Shown: positions 44,566-53,385, counted from the stretch's first letter. The stretch: DNA of 64,000 bases from Candidatus Uhrbacteria bacterium (GCA_016203535.1 JACQMO010000003.1:47110-111109); one strand, 5' to 3'. Notes: a model not told the origin generated them from the sequence alone. Numbers and translations: made by a program.

Positions 44566-45672
44566 CTATGGCGGCGTGAGAAGCGAATCCGAGGTTGTGG
44601 GTTGCGTGGTCGTAGCGGCCGTCGTCGAGGTCGTCGTGGGAACCGGGGCAGTTGAAGAACCGCTGCCGCCGACGGGAACGCCCGTAGTGCCGGTCGCCGA
44701 GACGCTCACGCCGATCGCCGTTCCCGTCGCCCCGGCGGCATTGCCAAGCTGCTGTTGTTCCATCGCGAACGCCTGCTGCGTCGCGGCCTTGATCTGCTCG
44801 ACCACTTCTCCGAACGGGACGGGATCCGTCCCCGTCGCCGAGGTGATCGACGACGACGTCGCGACAAGAGACCCCGAAGTTGCGTCCGCCACGGCTTTGC
44901 TGTGGCCCTGGATGAGCTGGACCAGTTCCTCCTTCGGCACGACGTCCTCGGATTCGGAATGTTTCTGCACCAGGATCTCGATCGCCTTGACGCCGGCATC
45001 CGCGGCCGCCGCCTGCGCTTCCACGAGTTTCTTCTTCGTATCGTCCGATTGATCGGACTTGGTTTCTTGCAGGACCTGGACGAGCTCGTTCGTCTTCTGG
45101 TCCACCAGCTTCGCGGCTTCGGCGGCCGCTTTCGGCTCCGAGCCGTTCTTCACGTCATCCAACTGCTGCTTCAGCGTATTCAAATCGCGCTTCAGGACTT
45201 CCGTCCCCTGGGAAATGCGTTCGGACTTGGACCCGTCCGAAGTCTTCGCGACCTTTTTCAGCTCTTCCGCACGGCGGCCCGTGAACTCGACTTTGAGCTT
45301 GAGCTTTTCCTCCTTGCCCGAAGTGAGCGCCAGCCGCGCCTGCTCGGTTGCGAGCTTCAGCGAATATAAAAAATCGCCGGGCAAGGACTGTTCCGCCGCG
45401 GACACGGACGCGACGGATCCTCCGAGCGCGACCACGAACACCGAGAGAACGGCGAGAACCGGGCCGCGGACCGCCGGAAACAGCCGTCCGGAAAAAAAAG
45501 CGCGGACGGACGCCGCCATCGCGCGCGCCATGGGAACGCGCTCTTGCGAAAGGGAATTTTTCGCCTGCATCACCAAAATCTCGCGGGTGTGCGCCACCCA
45601 CGCGTCGTCCGGCCGGAGGCGCGATTCGAGAAGGCGCAGGGCCCGGAGGCGTTTTTGGAGGGAGTTTGACAT
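44566..45672 (-). CDS. DUF5667-like membrane protein, probable regulator partner of the ECF sigma factor
   Basis: A 368-residue protein. The N-terminal 70 residues are cytoplasmic and basic (SLQKRLRALRLLESRLRPDDAWV), followed by one transmembrane helix (VLAVLSVFVVALGGSVASVSAAEQ) and the domain ASVSAAEQSLPGDFLYSLKLATEQARLAL, the hallmark of DUF5667 proteins encoded beside ECF sigma factors in CPR and actinobacteria. A long helical/coiled-coil region follows (residues 115-250) and then a Thr/Ser/Gly/Pro-rich tail. It starts 1 bp after the sigma gene's stop. A likely role is a membrane-bound anti-sigma factor or envelope-stress sensor, by analogy. It lies directly upstream of the S-layer-like gene. 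Confidence 0.75.
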   Translation of the reverse strand: MSNSLQKRLRALRLLESRLRPDDAWVAHTREILVMQAKNSLSQERVPMARAMAASVRAFFSGRLFPAVRGPVLAVLSVFVVALGGSVASVSAAEQSLPGDFLYSLKLATEQARLALTSGKEEKLKLKVEFTGRRAEELKKVAKTSDGSKSERISQGTEVLKRDLNTLKQQLDDVKNGSEPKAAAEAAKLVDQKTNELVQVLQETKSDQSDDTKKKLVEAQAAAADAGVKAIEILVQKHSESEDVVPKEELVQLIQGHSKAVADATSGSLVATSSSITSATGTDPVPFGEVVEQIKAATQQAFAMEQQQLGNAAGATGTAIGVSVSATGTTGVPVGGSGSSTAPVPTTTSTTAATTTQPTTSDSLLTPP

Positions 45673-45673
45673 G

Positions 45674-46237
45674 TCAGTCTTTCAGCATCTTGAGCGCCCG
45701 ATGGAACATGACCCGTACGTTCGACGAGGACTTCCCAAGGATCTTGGAAATATCTCCGAAGGCCAGTCCGTCAACGAGCCGAAGGGTGACCACGTCCCGG
45801 TAGTCATCCTTAAGCTTCCCGATCTGCTCCAGGACCAGGGCGAGCTCCGCGCGGGCTTCCATGAGCTCTTGGTCCCGCCCATGGTCCTGCGCATCATGCC
45901 CTACGGAATGAGACGGGGAATCGGGGTCGGATGTTACAGAAAGAAACTCAACCCCCCTGGCTTCCGGCCGGGTCCGGTAATAGTCGGAGATTAGGTTCCG
46001 CGCGATCTGGTACAGCAATGCCCGGACGTGCGTGACGCGCTGGTGATCCTGGAGGTAATTCCACGTTTTTGTGAAGGTTTCGGCCGTAATATCCTGGGCG
46101 TCTTCCTTTGAGGGAAGTTTCAACAGGACAAACCGATACAAGGCATTGACGTACCGATCGTAGATCCGCGCGAATGCCTCTGGGTCGCGTTTAGTCCGGA
46201 TCCGAAACAGGAGATATCGGTCGAGAAGATTCGACAT
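45674..46237 (-). CDS. ECF-type RNA polymerase sigma factor
   Basis: A 187-residue sigma-70 family protein with only regions 2 and 4. Region 2: AFARIYDRYVNALYRFVLLK followed by DAQDITAETFTKTWNYLQDH and ALLYQIARNLISDYYR. Region 4: IGKLKDDYRDVVTLRLVDGLAFGDISKILGKSSSNVRVMFHRALKML, whose HTH binds -35 elements. The pair with the DUF5667-like gene (1 bp apart) and the S-layer-like gene downstream suggests it controls surface-layer genes. The divergent HTH gene at 46377 shares the 139-bp intergenic region, which contains an inverted repeat. Length is typical of ECF factors. Confidence 0.92.
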   Translation of the reverse strand: MSNLLDRYLLFRIRTKRDPEAFARIYDRYVNALYRFVLLKLPSKEDAQDITAETFTKTWNYLQDHQRVTHVRALLYQIARNLISDYYRTRPEARGVEFLSVTSDPDSPSHSVGHDAQDHGRDQELMEARAELALVLEQIGKLKDDYRDVVTLRLVDGLAFGDISKILGKSSSNVRVMFHRALKMLKD

Positions 46238-46326
46238 TTCCGAAGTGGAGGTACGGTACCCCGGAAACGCCGCCTTATCAAGATTCAGAGATCTAAAACA
46301 AAGGGAAAAACTCCAAATTGGATCGT

Positions 46327-46355
46327 TTGTCTAAACTATTGTTGACAAATAAGAT
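46327..46355 (+). promoter_or_regulatory. Promoter of the divergent HTH gene with embedded inverted repeat
   Basis: -35 TTGTCT (46327-46332), 17-bp spacer, -10 TAAGAT (46350-46355), with ATG at 46377 about 15 nt after the expected start. TTGTC (46327-46331) and GACAA (46344-46348) form an inverted repeat spanning the spacer; a second -35-like TTGACA starts at 46342. This is a plausible site for autoregulation and for crosstalk with the sigma gene promoter. Confidence 0.5.
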
Positions 46356-46376
46356 GATTCGATAGACACTCACTCG

Positions 46377-46679
46377 ATGTTGGAGCTCGAAAAGAAAGCG
46401 CTGGTCGTCCGCGTGTCCGTTTCAGAGGCGTCACGCCTCTTTGGAGTGCACGCCCGGACGGTTCGCCGAGCCATCGCGGCCGGAGAGGTTCGGTATATCG
46501 TCGTGCGAGGCCGGTATCAAATCCATTTCGAATCGCTCGTGCGATGGTCGCAGAAACAACCGACCGTGAGGAACAAGCGGGATGAAAAAGGGATCGGGCA
46601 ATGGGTGGAGCAGTGGAAAATTCGGAATCCGAAGTTCTCTCCGAGAACTCCGCGCGGGGATACTGGTCGTGAACCGTGA
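46377..46679 (+). CDS. Small HTH DNA-binding protein (excisionase/MerR-like)
   Basis: A 100-residue protein whose residues 10-60 form an HTH_17-type domain: RVSVSEASRLFGVHARTVRRAI followed by AGEVRYIVVRGRYQIHFESLVRW. The C-terminal third is basic and low-complexity (KRDEKGIGQWVEQWKIRNPKF ...). Same class as the small gene at 7139, but the sequences differ. It is transcribed divergently from the sigma factor and converges with the gene ending at 46684 (4-bp gap, with a two-unit heptamer at 46668-46681). It may regulate the sigma/S-layer region. The tail could be a non-conserved extension. Confidence 0.7.
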   Translation: MLELEKKALVVRVSVSEASRLFGVHARTVRRAIAAGEVRYIVVRGRYQIHFESLVRWSQKQPTVRNKRDEKGIGQWVEQWKIRNPKFSPRTPRGDTGREP

Positions 46680-46683
46680 CCAC

Positions 46684-48339
46684 TCATTCAACCGTTCCCC
46701 TTCCGTTTGCCCGTTCGTCGTTTTGCAGATTCGTGTCTTGCGATGGCGCTTCGGCTTCGAGGGTCGCGCCGGACCGCGCTTCGATCCCCGTGGCGGAACT
46801 TTTTCCGACAAGCTGAACCACCTTCCCGCGATGAGCCGCGGTCGGCGCGTATTCGATTTCAAACGCGAAGGTCGTCGGCGTATCCCCCGACCGGGACACG
46901 GACGGGACGCTCCAACGCGCGCGTCCGTCGTCAGACGAAAAATTCCCCGGGACATCGGAGGCGAATTTGCCGGTCGCGCGAACGCCGTTCAGAAGCGGCG
47001 CCTCGATGGTCAGATCGCGAAGGTCCGCGTCCGTCGGGCCGACCGACCACACGATCCAATAGGATGTCGTTTCGCCGACCCGCGGGGGGAGCGGACCGAC
47101 GCCGACCTGATCTCCGGTCTCGGCGTAGTATCTCCCCGCGGCCGCAAACGGGAACGGCGTCGAAAGAACGCCGACGGTGCGTTTCCCGACGACGGTCATG
47201 CCGCTGCGAACGATGAATGGGATGACGGACCAGGTGGAGTCGGTCGTCCGCGCTCCCGGACGGATCGGGATGCTGATGCGGGACGTTCCGGCCGCGAGAT
47301 CATACGTGCGGGCATGCGACGCCGACCCGGTTTCCTGAAGAGGATGGGCGACCCACAATCCCGCAGGCGCGTCCGAGACGGTCGAGATGGCCGTGGCGCC
47401 TCCCGGCGTCGAGCGCAACGGTTCGACGACGTGAACGCCGACCGAGTCCGAGATCCGGAGCGGGATCCGGAACACCTGCACGGTTCTGGACTCGTCCTGC
47501 AATTCCCATCGGAGCTCCACGCGGCTCACGCCGGGATCCGGAACCACCGAGAGATACGCGATCCGTTCCTCCTCGGCGCCCAGCGCGCCGATATGGACGT
47601 CCGAGCCGTCATCGAACCGCGAACGCGCGGCCCCGTCCGCGCCGGTGAGCCGAAGGATCACCGCGGGCGCCGCGAGCGAACTCCCGTTTTTCACGATAAT
47701 CGGGATCGTCCCGCCGGGCTCCACCTGGTCGACGGAAAACGCCGGCGTCGCGGTGAGGGCGCTCGCCACGACCGGACGAGACTCGCTTCCCGTAAACACG
47801 TTTCCCGACAACGGCGACCCCTCCTGAAGTTTGAATGCGAACGGGACGTCCGTATCGGACGGCGCGCGGATCAGGACACGCAAGCGGGATCGCCGATCCT
47901 GCGCGGGCGAGACCTCGCCGAGCAGCACGGAGTTGTTTTCCGTGAGGGGCGGTTCGGCCGAAACGATTTCAACCCATGACGGCAGATGCCAGGTGAGTCC
48001 GACGTTCGGATGCGTCCGACCGTCCGTCGCGCGGATGACGGCCTCGATCGGGACCGGTCGCGCCGCGGTAAGCGGCGGAGCGCGCAGGACCAACTCGACC
48101 CCGCGAAGCGGAGAGAAAAACGGCCGGAGGACGAAAAAGAGGTTCGCGGCCACGAGCAATCCCGCAACGGCCAGGAGCGCGAGGTCGAATGCGAACAACC
48201 ATCCGGAAGCTCCGCGTCGGCGATACCGATGATCGAACCACTTCCGAAGATATGACGTCACGGCGCGCGACGGGGCAAGCACCACCTGCGCGGCCTGGAT
48301 CGGGAGTCCTGTTTTGCGCTTTGGCGCAAATAATATCAT
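46684..48339 (-). CDS. Membrane-anchored extracytoplasmic protein of unknown function (beta-rich, CARDB-like)
   Basis: A 551-residue protein. A short cytoplasmic N-terminus with basic residues (SYLRKWFDHRYRRRG) is followed by a single TM helix (GWLFAFDLALLAVAGLLVAANLFFVLRPF, residues about 45-75). The rest is predicted extracellular: repeated beta-sandwich-like segments of about 130-150 residues, such as VVASALTATPAFSVDQVEPG with GGTIPIIVKNGSSLAAPAVILRLTG and a later AETGDQVGVGPLPPRVGETTSYWIVW. These resemble CARDB/DUF11 domains of envelope proteins. No catalytic motif was seen. ATG at 48339 is 4 bp after the glycosidase stop; the frame upstream is not supported. It probably anchors or spaces a wall structure. 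Confidence 0.6.
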   Translation of the reverse strand: MILFAPKRKTGLPIQAAQVVLAPSRAVTSYLRKWFDHRYRRRGASGWLFAFDLALLAVAGLLVAANLFFVLRPFFSPLRGVELVLRAPPLTAARPVPIEAVIRATDGRTHPNVGLTWHLPSWVEIVSAEPPLTENNSVLLGEVSPAQDRRSRLRVLIRAPSDTDVPFAFKLQEGSPLSGNVFTGSESRPVVASALTATPAFSVDQVEPGGTIPIIVKNGSSLAAPAVILRLTGADGAARSRFDDGSDVHIGALGAEEERIAYLSVVPDPGVSRVELRWELQDESRTVQVFRIPLRISDSVGVHVVEPLRSTPGGATAISTVSDAPAGLWVAHPLQETGSASHARTYDLAAGTSRISIPIRPGARTTDSTWSVIPFIVRSGMTVVGKRTVGVLSTPFPFAAAGRYYAETGDQVGVGPLPPRVGETTSYWIVWSVGPTDADLRDLTIEAPLLNGVRATGKFASDVPGNFSSDDGRARWSVPSVSRSGDTPTTFAFEIEYAPTAAHRGKVVQLVGKSSATGIEARSGATLEAEAPSQDTNLQNDERANGRGTVE

Positions 48340-48343
48340 AGTC

Positions 48344-50368
48344 CTAAAATGCGGAAATGCCGCCGACCACGATCTCCTTTCGGCCGTCACCCGCGACGTC
48401 GGCGACGGTCACCGTGACCCCGTTCAATGCCGGCGTGTCGCCCAGCGAGAATTCCTTCCGTAGCGTACCGCGGAAATCGAAAACCCGCACCCGCGGCCGC
48501 GCGCCTTCGCCGGATCCCACGACGATCTCATCCCGCCCGTCGCCGTCCACGTCCCCGACGGCGACGCTCACCCCGCCGCGCTCGCTCTCATGGAAGGCGA
48601 AAAAGCTTCCGCCCCATGTGAGACCGTCCGTCTTCCAGACGCGGATGTGCGGACCGCCGCCCGGACCCGCGCCCGTCACGATTTCCCGCAGCCCGTCGCC
48701 GTCGAGGTCGCCGATCCCGACGCGCGCGCCTCCGGAAAACTGCGGATGGTACGCCGTCCAGCGCGCGAGCTCCGTCCCGGCGCGCGAAAACATCCGCACG
48801 TCCGACGGACGCGCCTTGTCGCGTCCCACGATGATTTCCGACGCGGCGTCGCGGTTGGCGTTCCCGACCGCGATCGTGAGCGAACCCGCATACGACCGGC
48901 CGAACGGCCAAAACGTCACCGTCCGCTCTCCCGGCGTCTTCACGGTAACGGCCCCCTTTTGCGCGATCACGAGACTCTCAACGCCGCGTCCGGCAAGATC
49001 CGCCGCAAGCACCGTCGCGCCGGCCGGCCCGTCGTCGCGCTGCGCGAAAAATCCGTTCCGCACCTGGCGTCCCTCCGCGTCATACACCCGGACGAATTCC
49101 CCGTTCCGGAACGCGCTCTGCCGGATCACCACGGCATTCGCTTCGCCGAGGAGGATGCGCGCGTCCTCCGCCGGAACCGCGAGCGAACGAACCAGTCCTC
49201 CGTCGTTCGATCGCGGATCCTGAACCCCGCGAAGTTTCTCGTACGTCCCGGGAAGCGCGATCGTCCCGGCGGCGGAACCACTGTTCACGACGACGATCCC
49301 GCGCTGGTAATTCCGCATCCAGAGGCCGCTCCCATCCGAACGTCCGGACGCGCGGACGAACCGCGCGGGACCGGTCGGCCGACCGAGCGACGCGTCGTAC
49401 TCGTCATACCACCACGTCCGCTGATGCCCCCGGTCACCCGCGTCGAACGAATAATAGGCGTCCGCAAGGAGCGCGCTCCCCAACCCGTAGCGCATGAGCC
49501 GATAGTCCGAAGGGGTTTCGACGTTGTTCGTGTTGGTGTTGATCGCGCTCACCTTGGGTGACGCGTTTTTGGCGAGCGAATCCTGAAGCTCGCGAAAGGG
49601 CGCGATCCATCCGTAGCGCGGAAAATTTTCAAACAGGACGCCGTTCACCTGCGACGCATACGACGCGCTGCTGTTGTTCATGATGATCCGGTTCGGACCG
49701 AGAGCCGCGCGCATGTTTCGGAGGAGCCGCGACATGCCCGAGCGCCACGCGGCGTTCACGGACGCGGCCGGATTCGCGGTCCCGTTCCCATCCGGATCGA
49801 TATTGGTCCCGAAAAAATGGGTGATATCGCTGTATGCGGCGTCCAGAAACACGCCGTCCCAAAGCCCCGTGGACATGAGCTCGCGCGCGACGAATTCCGG
49901 GAGCGCGTCGGCCCAGCGCTGGCCGCTCATCGCGGGGCCGAGGTCCGTGGCATTCATGAGGTGCGCGCCCGGCCACCACTGCATCCGCCGTCCGTCCGGC
50001 TGGTGCATGAAAAATTCTTCGGGTGCGATCTGGGACAGGTGGAAACTCGGGGACGTCGGATCGCCGAGCGCCCGCGCGTCCGCGAGTTCCCCCGCGCTCA
50101 CGTACGCGAGGAGCTTGATGCCGGGATTCGCCAGACGAAGTTCGCGCATCCGTTCCGGCGCCTGCCATTGCAGGTCCATATCGAGCACGACCACGTCCCA
50201 GTTGGCGAGCGCCGTCCGATCGGTATCGAAAATATTCCAGCCGAGATAGAGGTTCAGGAGTTTCGGCGCGTCCTGCGTCCCGCGCGCGGCGAACGTCGCC
50301 GTCGGCATGACGAACGCCGTCAATACCATCAGGACCGCCGTTCCGTTTGTCAGCCAGTGTCTCATCAT
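48344..50368 (-). CDS. Secreted GHL15-like putative glycosidase with C-terminal FG-GAP/VCBS repeats
   Basis: A 674-residue protein. Signal peptide MRHWLTNGTAVLMVLTAFV...ATFAARG. Residues about 30-380 match the putative glycosyl-hydrolase-like family 15 (TIM barrel): WDVVVLDMDLQWQAPERM, IKLLAYVSAGELADARAL, STGLWDGVFLDAAYSDITHF, NRIIMNNSSASYASQVNG, with the acids at barrel strand ends plausible as catalytic. Residues 420-674 have four FG-GAP-type Ca-binding repeats (GIGDLDGDGLREIVTGAG, AVGDVDGDGRDEIVVGSGEG, TVADVAGDGRKEIVVGG). The pairing suggests a surface-attached enzyme acting on the cell's own or host glycans. Gene ends 4 bp before the membrane-anchored protein. Confidence 0.8.
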   Translation of the reverse strand: MMRHWLTNGTAVLMVLTAFVMPTATFAARGTQDAPKLLNLYLGWNIFDTDRTALANWDVVVLDMDLQWQAPERMRELRLANPGIKLLAYVSAGELADARALGDPTSPSFHLSQIAPEEFFMHQPDGRRMQWWPGAHLMNATDLGPAMSGQRWADALPEFVARELMSTGLWDGVFLDAAYSDITHFFGTNIDPDGNGTANPAASVNAAWRSGMSRLLRNMRAALGPNRIIMNNSSASYASQVNGVLFENFPRYGWIAPFRELQDSLAKNASPKVSAINTNTNNVETPSDYRLMRYGLGSALLADAYYSFDAGDRGHQRTWWYDEYDASLGRPTGPARFVRASGRSDGSGLWMRNYQRGIVVVNSGSAAGTIALPGTYEKLRGVQDPRSNDGGLVRSLAVPAEDARILLGEANAVVIRQSAFRNGEFVRVYDAEGRQVRNGFFAQRDDGPAGATVLAADLAGRGVESLVIAQKGAVTVKTPGERTVTFWPFGRSYAGSLTIAVGNANRDAASEIIVGRDKARPSDVRMFSRAGTELARWTAYHPQFSGGARVGIGDLDGDGLREIVTGAGPGGGPHIRVWKTDGLTWGGSFFAFHESERGGVSVAVGDVDGDGRDEIVVGSGEGARPRVRVFDFRGTLRKEFSLGDTPALNGVTVTVADVAGDGRKEIVVGGISAF

Positions 50369-50396
50369 GCGTGTGTACTCAAAACATACGTCCCTG

Positions 50397-51077
50397 TCAA
50401 TCCGTCACCCGTTCAAGAACAAGATTGAAATTCGCCGTCCAGCCGAACGCGCGCTGACGGATCAGACGGGCGCGATGGGTCCGCGGGACAAGGGAGCGAA
50501 GCCCGCGCGCCCCGAGAAGACGGAGTCGCTCCTCGCTCGCGAAATACGCGCGTCCGAACAAACGGTAGATGCGGTTCCGCCACGGAAGCGGCAGCCAGTG
50601 CGCGAACAGGATGAGCGTGTGCGCATCCACCGGAAACCATCGGTTCGGCGTCGAGAGGAACACGCGGTCCCCCACGCGGCACGCTTCGGCGACGAACCGT
50701 TTCTGGTCCCGTTCGGTTCCGACGTGTTCGACGACCGCGTTCGAAAACACGAGATCGAACGACCGGTCGGGAAACGGAAGATCTTTCCCGTCCCCGATCA
50801 CGAGCTTCGCCTCCGGAAACGCCTTGCGGAATTCCGGAAGGTCGGACAACGCCACCGCCGTGATCCGCGACCGCCATGGATACCACGTTTCAAAAAAATT
50901 CACGTTGCGCCCCTCCCCTTCCCCCGCGCCGATATCGAGCACGCGGTCGACGGGATTCGGCTTCATGGCGGCCATGAATAGGTCGAAGCGTTTTCGGCGC
51001 GACGCCTCGGTGGTCCGCCGCGTCAGGCGCCATGCGAGCCCGTCAGGCCACTTCCAGAGGACGTCAAACAGCTTCAT
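50397..51077 (-). CDS. Class I SAM-dependent methyltransferase
   Basis: A 226-residue methyltransferase with VDRVLDIGAGEGEGRNVNFFE (motif I), ITAVALSDLPEFRKAFPEAKLVIGDGKDLPFPDRSFDLVFSNAVVEHVG (motifs II-IV) and VFLSTPNRWFPVDAHTLI. The DLPFPDRSFDLVFSNAVVEH block is typical of Methyltransf_11. It overlaps the GT4 gene upstream by 14 bp, so the two are probably coupled. Role in glycan decoration inferred from context. Confidence 0.88.
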   Translation of the reverse strand: MKLFDVLWKWPDGLAWRLTRRTTEASRRKRFDLFMAAMKPNPVDRVLDIGAGEGEGRNVNFFETWYPWRSRITAVALSDLPEFRKAFPEAKLVIGDGKDLPFPDRSFDLVFSNAVVEHVGTERDQKRFVAEACRVGDRVFLSTPNRWFPVDAHTLILFAHWLPLPWRNRIYRLFGRAYFASEERLRLLGARGLRSLVPRTHRARLIRQRAFGWTANFNLVLERVTD

Positions 51078-52281
51078 AGATGTCCTGGAGCGCGTTCACA
51101 TGTCCCTTCCAGTCCGGATAATTCGTTTCCGCGAGCACAGCGCTCTGTCGCGCCATTTCCTCCCGCTCCTGATCACCCAGCGCCTGAAACCGTTTCAGCG
51201 CCTCCACCCATGCGTCCGTGTTGCCGCGTTCGACGAGAACCCCGCTTTGTCCGTCCGCCACCATCTCGCGCAGCCCGCTGAAATCCGTCGCAAGAATTGG
51301 AAGACCGACTCCCAGTGCATCAAGCACCGCGAGTGGCGCGTTTTCGTGGCCGATGGGACAGGCGATGAACGCCTCGGCATACCGGTAGAGGTCTTCGAGC
51401 TCCTGCCCTCGCTTGAATCCGACCAGCTCGATGTCCGACGTTCGCTCATTCGCGCGAATGAGCGAACGGAGGCGGTCCTCGAGCGGGCCGGTGCCGGCGA
51501 TTTTGATCCGCATCCCCGGGACGCGCGCGGTCGCGTGGATCAATTCTTCGTATCCCTTTTCGGGCGAGAGGCGGCCGACCGCGAGCAGATACCCGCCGCC
51601 GCGCGGCGCCCGCTCCCGCCGCACGACCGGCATCCGCACGACCGTAAACTTCGACGGCGGCTCCCCCCACTCGACCATCTTGTCCGCCATGAACTGCGAC
51701 GGGCAGATAAACGTAGAGACGGTCCGCTCGTACGACTGCCGCGCCTTGGTCATCCCCATTTCGAGCGCGGCCAGCATGTTCGGAAGCATGTTCGGAAACA
51801 GGCACCGATGCTTCACCGCTTCGTAATACCGACCTCCCTTGCACCGCTCGCACGGGGCGCCCTCGGTGTACATGCGATAATTCGGGCAGGCGAGCTTCAG
51901 GTCATGCAGCGTCTGTACGGAGCGTACGCGGCTCCGGCGGATCGGCCCGAGAATCGAGGTCGACAGGTGGTGGTAGATGTTATGGAGGTGCACGACGTCC
52001 GGCTTGAGCTCATCGAGCGTCTGTTGCATCGCCCGTTTGGCCTCGCGGTTCCACAAAAAATTCGCGGCCTTTTTCGCGTCGGTCGACGAACCGTCGGAGA
52101 TCGACAGGTCATAGCGCGTGACGAACCGGAACGCGTCCGACGACGGGAGGTTGTTCGGCGAGCGGGTCGAGAGCGCATGGACGTCGTGCCCGGCGTCGCG
52201 CTGGCGCGCCATGAGCTCATGCAGGTACACTTCCGCGCCGCCGCGAAGATCGAAAAATTTATTGACATGGAGAATTCGCAT
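51064..52281 (-). CDS. GT4-family glycosyltransferase with a palindromic element in its coding sequence
   Basis: A 405-residue GT-B protein. MRILHVNKFFDLRGGAEVYLHEL (acceptor domain start), VVHLHNIYHHLSTSILGPIRR, and CPNYRMYTEGAPCERCKGGRYYEAVKHRC, a Cys cluster seen in GT4 subfamily proteins. Donor domain: LAVGRLSPEKGYEELIHATARV, IKIAGTGPLEDRLRSLIRAN, ELVGFKRGQELEDLYRYAEAFIACPIGHENAPLAVLDALGVGLPILAT with the acidic EX7E-like region. Residues RSLIRANERT are encoded by a perfect 30-bp palindrome (51439-51468) of the family found around metK/arsR, apparently domesticated in a helix of the donor domain. Ends 12 bp after... the start of the next gene lies 13 bp away at 52294. Confidence 0.9.
   Translation of the reverse strand: MRILHVNKFFDLRGGAEVYLHELMARQRDAGHDVHALSTRSPNNLPSSDAFRFVTRYDLSISDGSSTDAKKAANFLWNREAKRAMQQTLDELKPDVVHLHNIYHHLSTSILGPIRRSRVRSVQTLHDLKLACPNYRMYTEGAPCERCKGGRYYEAVKHRCLFPNMLPNMLAALEMGMTKARQSYERTVSTFICPSQFMADKMVEWGEPPSKFTVVRMPVVRRERAPRGGGYLLAVGRLSPEKGYEELIHATARVPGMRIKIAGTGPLEDRLRSLIRANERTSDIELVGFKRGQELEDLYRYAEAFIACPIGHENAPLAVLDALGVGLPILATDFSGLREMVADGQSGVLVERGNTDAWVEALKRFQALGDQEREEMARQSAVLAETNYPDWKGHVNALQDIYEAV
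51439..51468. repeat. Perfect 30-bp palindrome (CGTTCGCTCATTCG arm) inside a GT4 gene
   Basis: The arm CGTTCGCTCATTCGC is followed by its exact reverse complement, with no mismatch over 30 bp. It is a member of the CG-TTCGC-YYRTTCG palindrome family at 59667-63306 but with CG instead of CA/TT at the outer ends. It is read in frame as RSLIRANERT, so it did not break the gene. Confidence 0.9.
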
Positions 52282-52293
52282 AATCGCTCCTCG

Positions 52294-53385
52294 CTACCTG
52301 CCTACTCGCCTACCGGCCTTCTTCAGAAGTTCCCGATACAGCTTCGCATGTTGTTCCACCATCCGGTCGAGCGACGCGGCGGCGGCGACCTTCGGGACGG
52401 CGCGGTTCGCGCGGAGGACGGCGGCCGTCGGATCATCCAGTGTCCGCCGGATCGCGTCGGCCCATGCCGAAACGTCGCCCGACGGCGGGAACAGGGCGTC
52501 GTCGCCCGCCAGGATTTCCCGAAGCGGCGGAAGATCCGACGCGATCATCGGGACGCCGGCCGCCGCCGCTTCCACCGCGGCGAGACCGAACCCCTCATAC
52601 CGCGACGGGAAACAAAACGCGTCCGACGCCGCGAGGAGTTCCGGCACGTCCTCCCGCGCGCCCAGCCACTCGATCCGCGAGGAGAGATGGAGCCGTTCGG
52701 CGAGCGCGCGGAGTTCTCCCTCGAGCGGGCCGACGCCGACGATCTGGAGCCGCCACGGACGTTTGATGAGCGCGAGCGCCTTGAGGAGCGTCGCGTGGTC
52801 CTTTTGCGGATGCAGCCGGCCGACGGTGATGAGGCGCGGGACGTCGCGGAACGGACGCGTGCCGCGCGGGACCACCCGCCCGAGGTCGATGCCGTTCAGG
52901 ATGACGCGGATTTTTTTCAACGAAACCCCTTCCACGCGATGTAGCTCCGCTTTCACGTCGCCGGAGACCGCGATATGCGCGTCCGTCAGAAACGAAAGCA
53001 GGGCATTCGTGAGACGATGGAAAAACCCGTACGTCGGATTCACGTTGTGCTCGGTCGACACGATCACGGGGACGCGCGCGAGCCACGCCGCGAGCCGTCC
53101 CCACGTGTCCGCGAGGAAGAGATGTGTGTGGACGATCTCCGGACGTTCCGCGCGGAACGCGCGATAGAGCGCGCAGATCGTGGCGAGCCCGAAAAAGCCG
53201 CGGCGCGGGATCGCGAACACGCGCACGTCGCCTTCCGCAAGCAGATGTTCCAGCGCCCCGCCCGAGAGCACGGTCACGACCGACGTCTCAAACCCTTTTG
53301 CGGGAAGCCGCGACGCCAACTCGACCACCAGCCGTTCGGCTCCGGCCATTTCCAGGCTGTGCGTCACGAAGATAACGTTCGTCAT
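52294..53385 (-). CDS. GT4-family glycosyltransferase
   Basis: A 363-residue GT-B protein. IFVTHSLEMAGAERLVVELASRL (GT4 acceptor start), ERPEIVHTHLFLADTWGRLAA, VPVIVSTEHNVNPTYGFFHRL, AHIAVSGDVKAELHR, and the donor domain LITVGRLHPQKDHATLLKAL, LQIVGVGPLEGELRALAERL, EWLGAREDVPELLAASDAFCFPSRYEGFGLAAVEAAAAGVPMIASDLPP with the EX7E glutamates. ATG at 53385 overlaps the stop of the O-antigen-ligase gene by 4 bp; the long upstream frame is a shadow of that gene. Confidence 0.93.
   Translation of the reverse strand: MTNVIFVTHSLEMAGAERLVVELASRLPAKGFETSVVTVLSGGALEHLLAEGDVRVFAIPRRGFFGLATICALYRAFRAERPEIVHTHLFLADTWGRLAAWLARVPVIVSTEHNVNPTYGFFHRLTNALLSFLTDAHIAVSGDVKAELHRVEGVSLKKIRVILNGIDLGRVVPRGTRPFRDVPRLITVGRLHPQKDHATLLKALALIKRPWRLQIVGVGPLEGELRALAERLHLSSRIEWLGAREDVPELLAASDAFCFPSRYEGFGLAAVEAAAAGVPMIASDLPPLREILAGDDALFPPSGDVSAWADAIRRTLDDPTAAVLRANRAVPKVAAAASLDRMVEQHAKLYRELLKKAGRRVGR

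Noticed and set aside
52291-52320. Degenerate repeat with GCTACC/CCTACT/CCTACC at the end of a GT4 gene
   Set aside because: Units are irregular (7-8 bp) and few, so I do not list it as an array, although it may be a decayed relative of other repeats.
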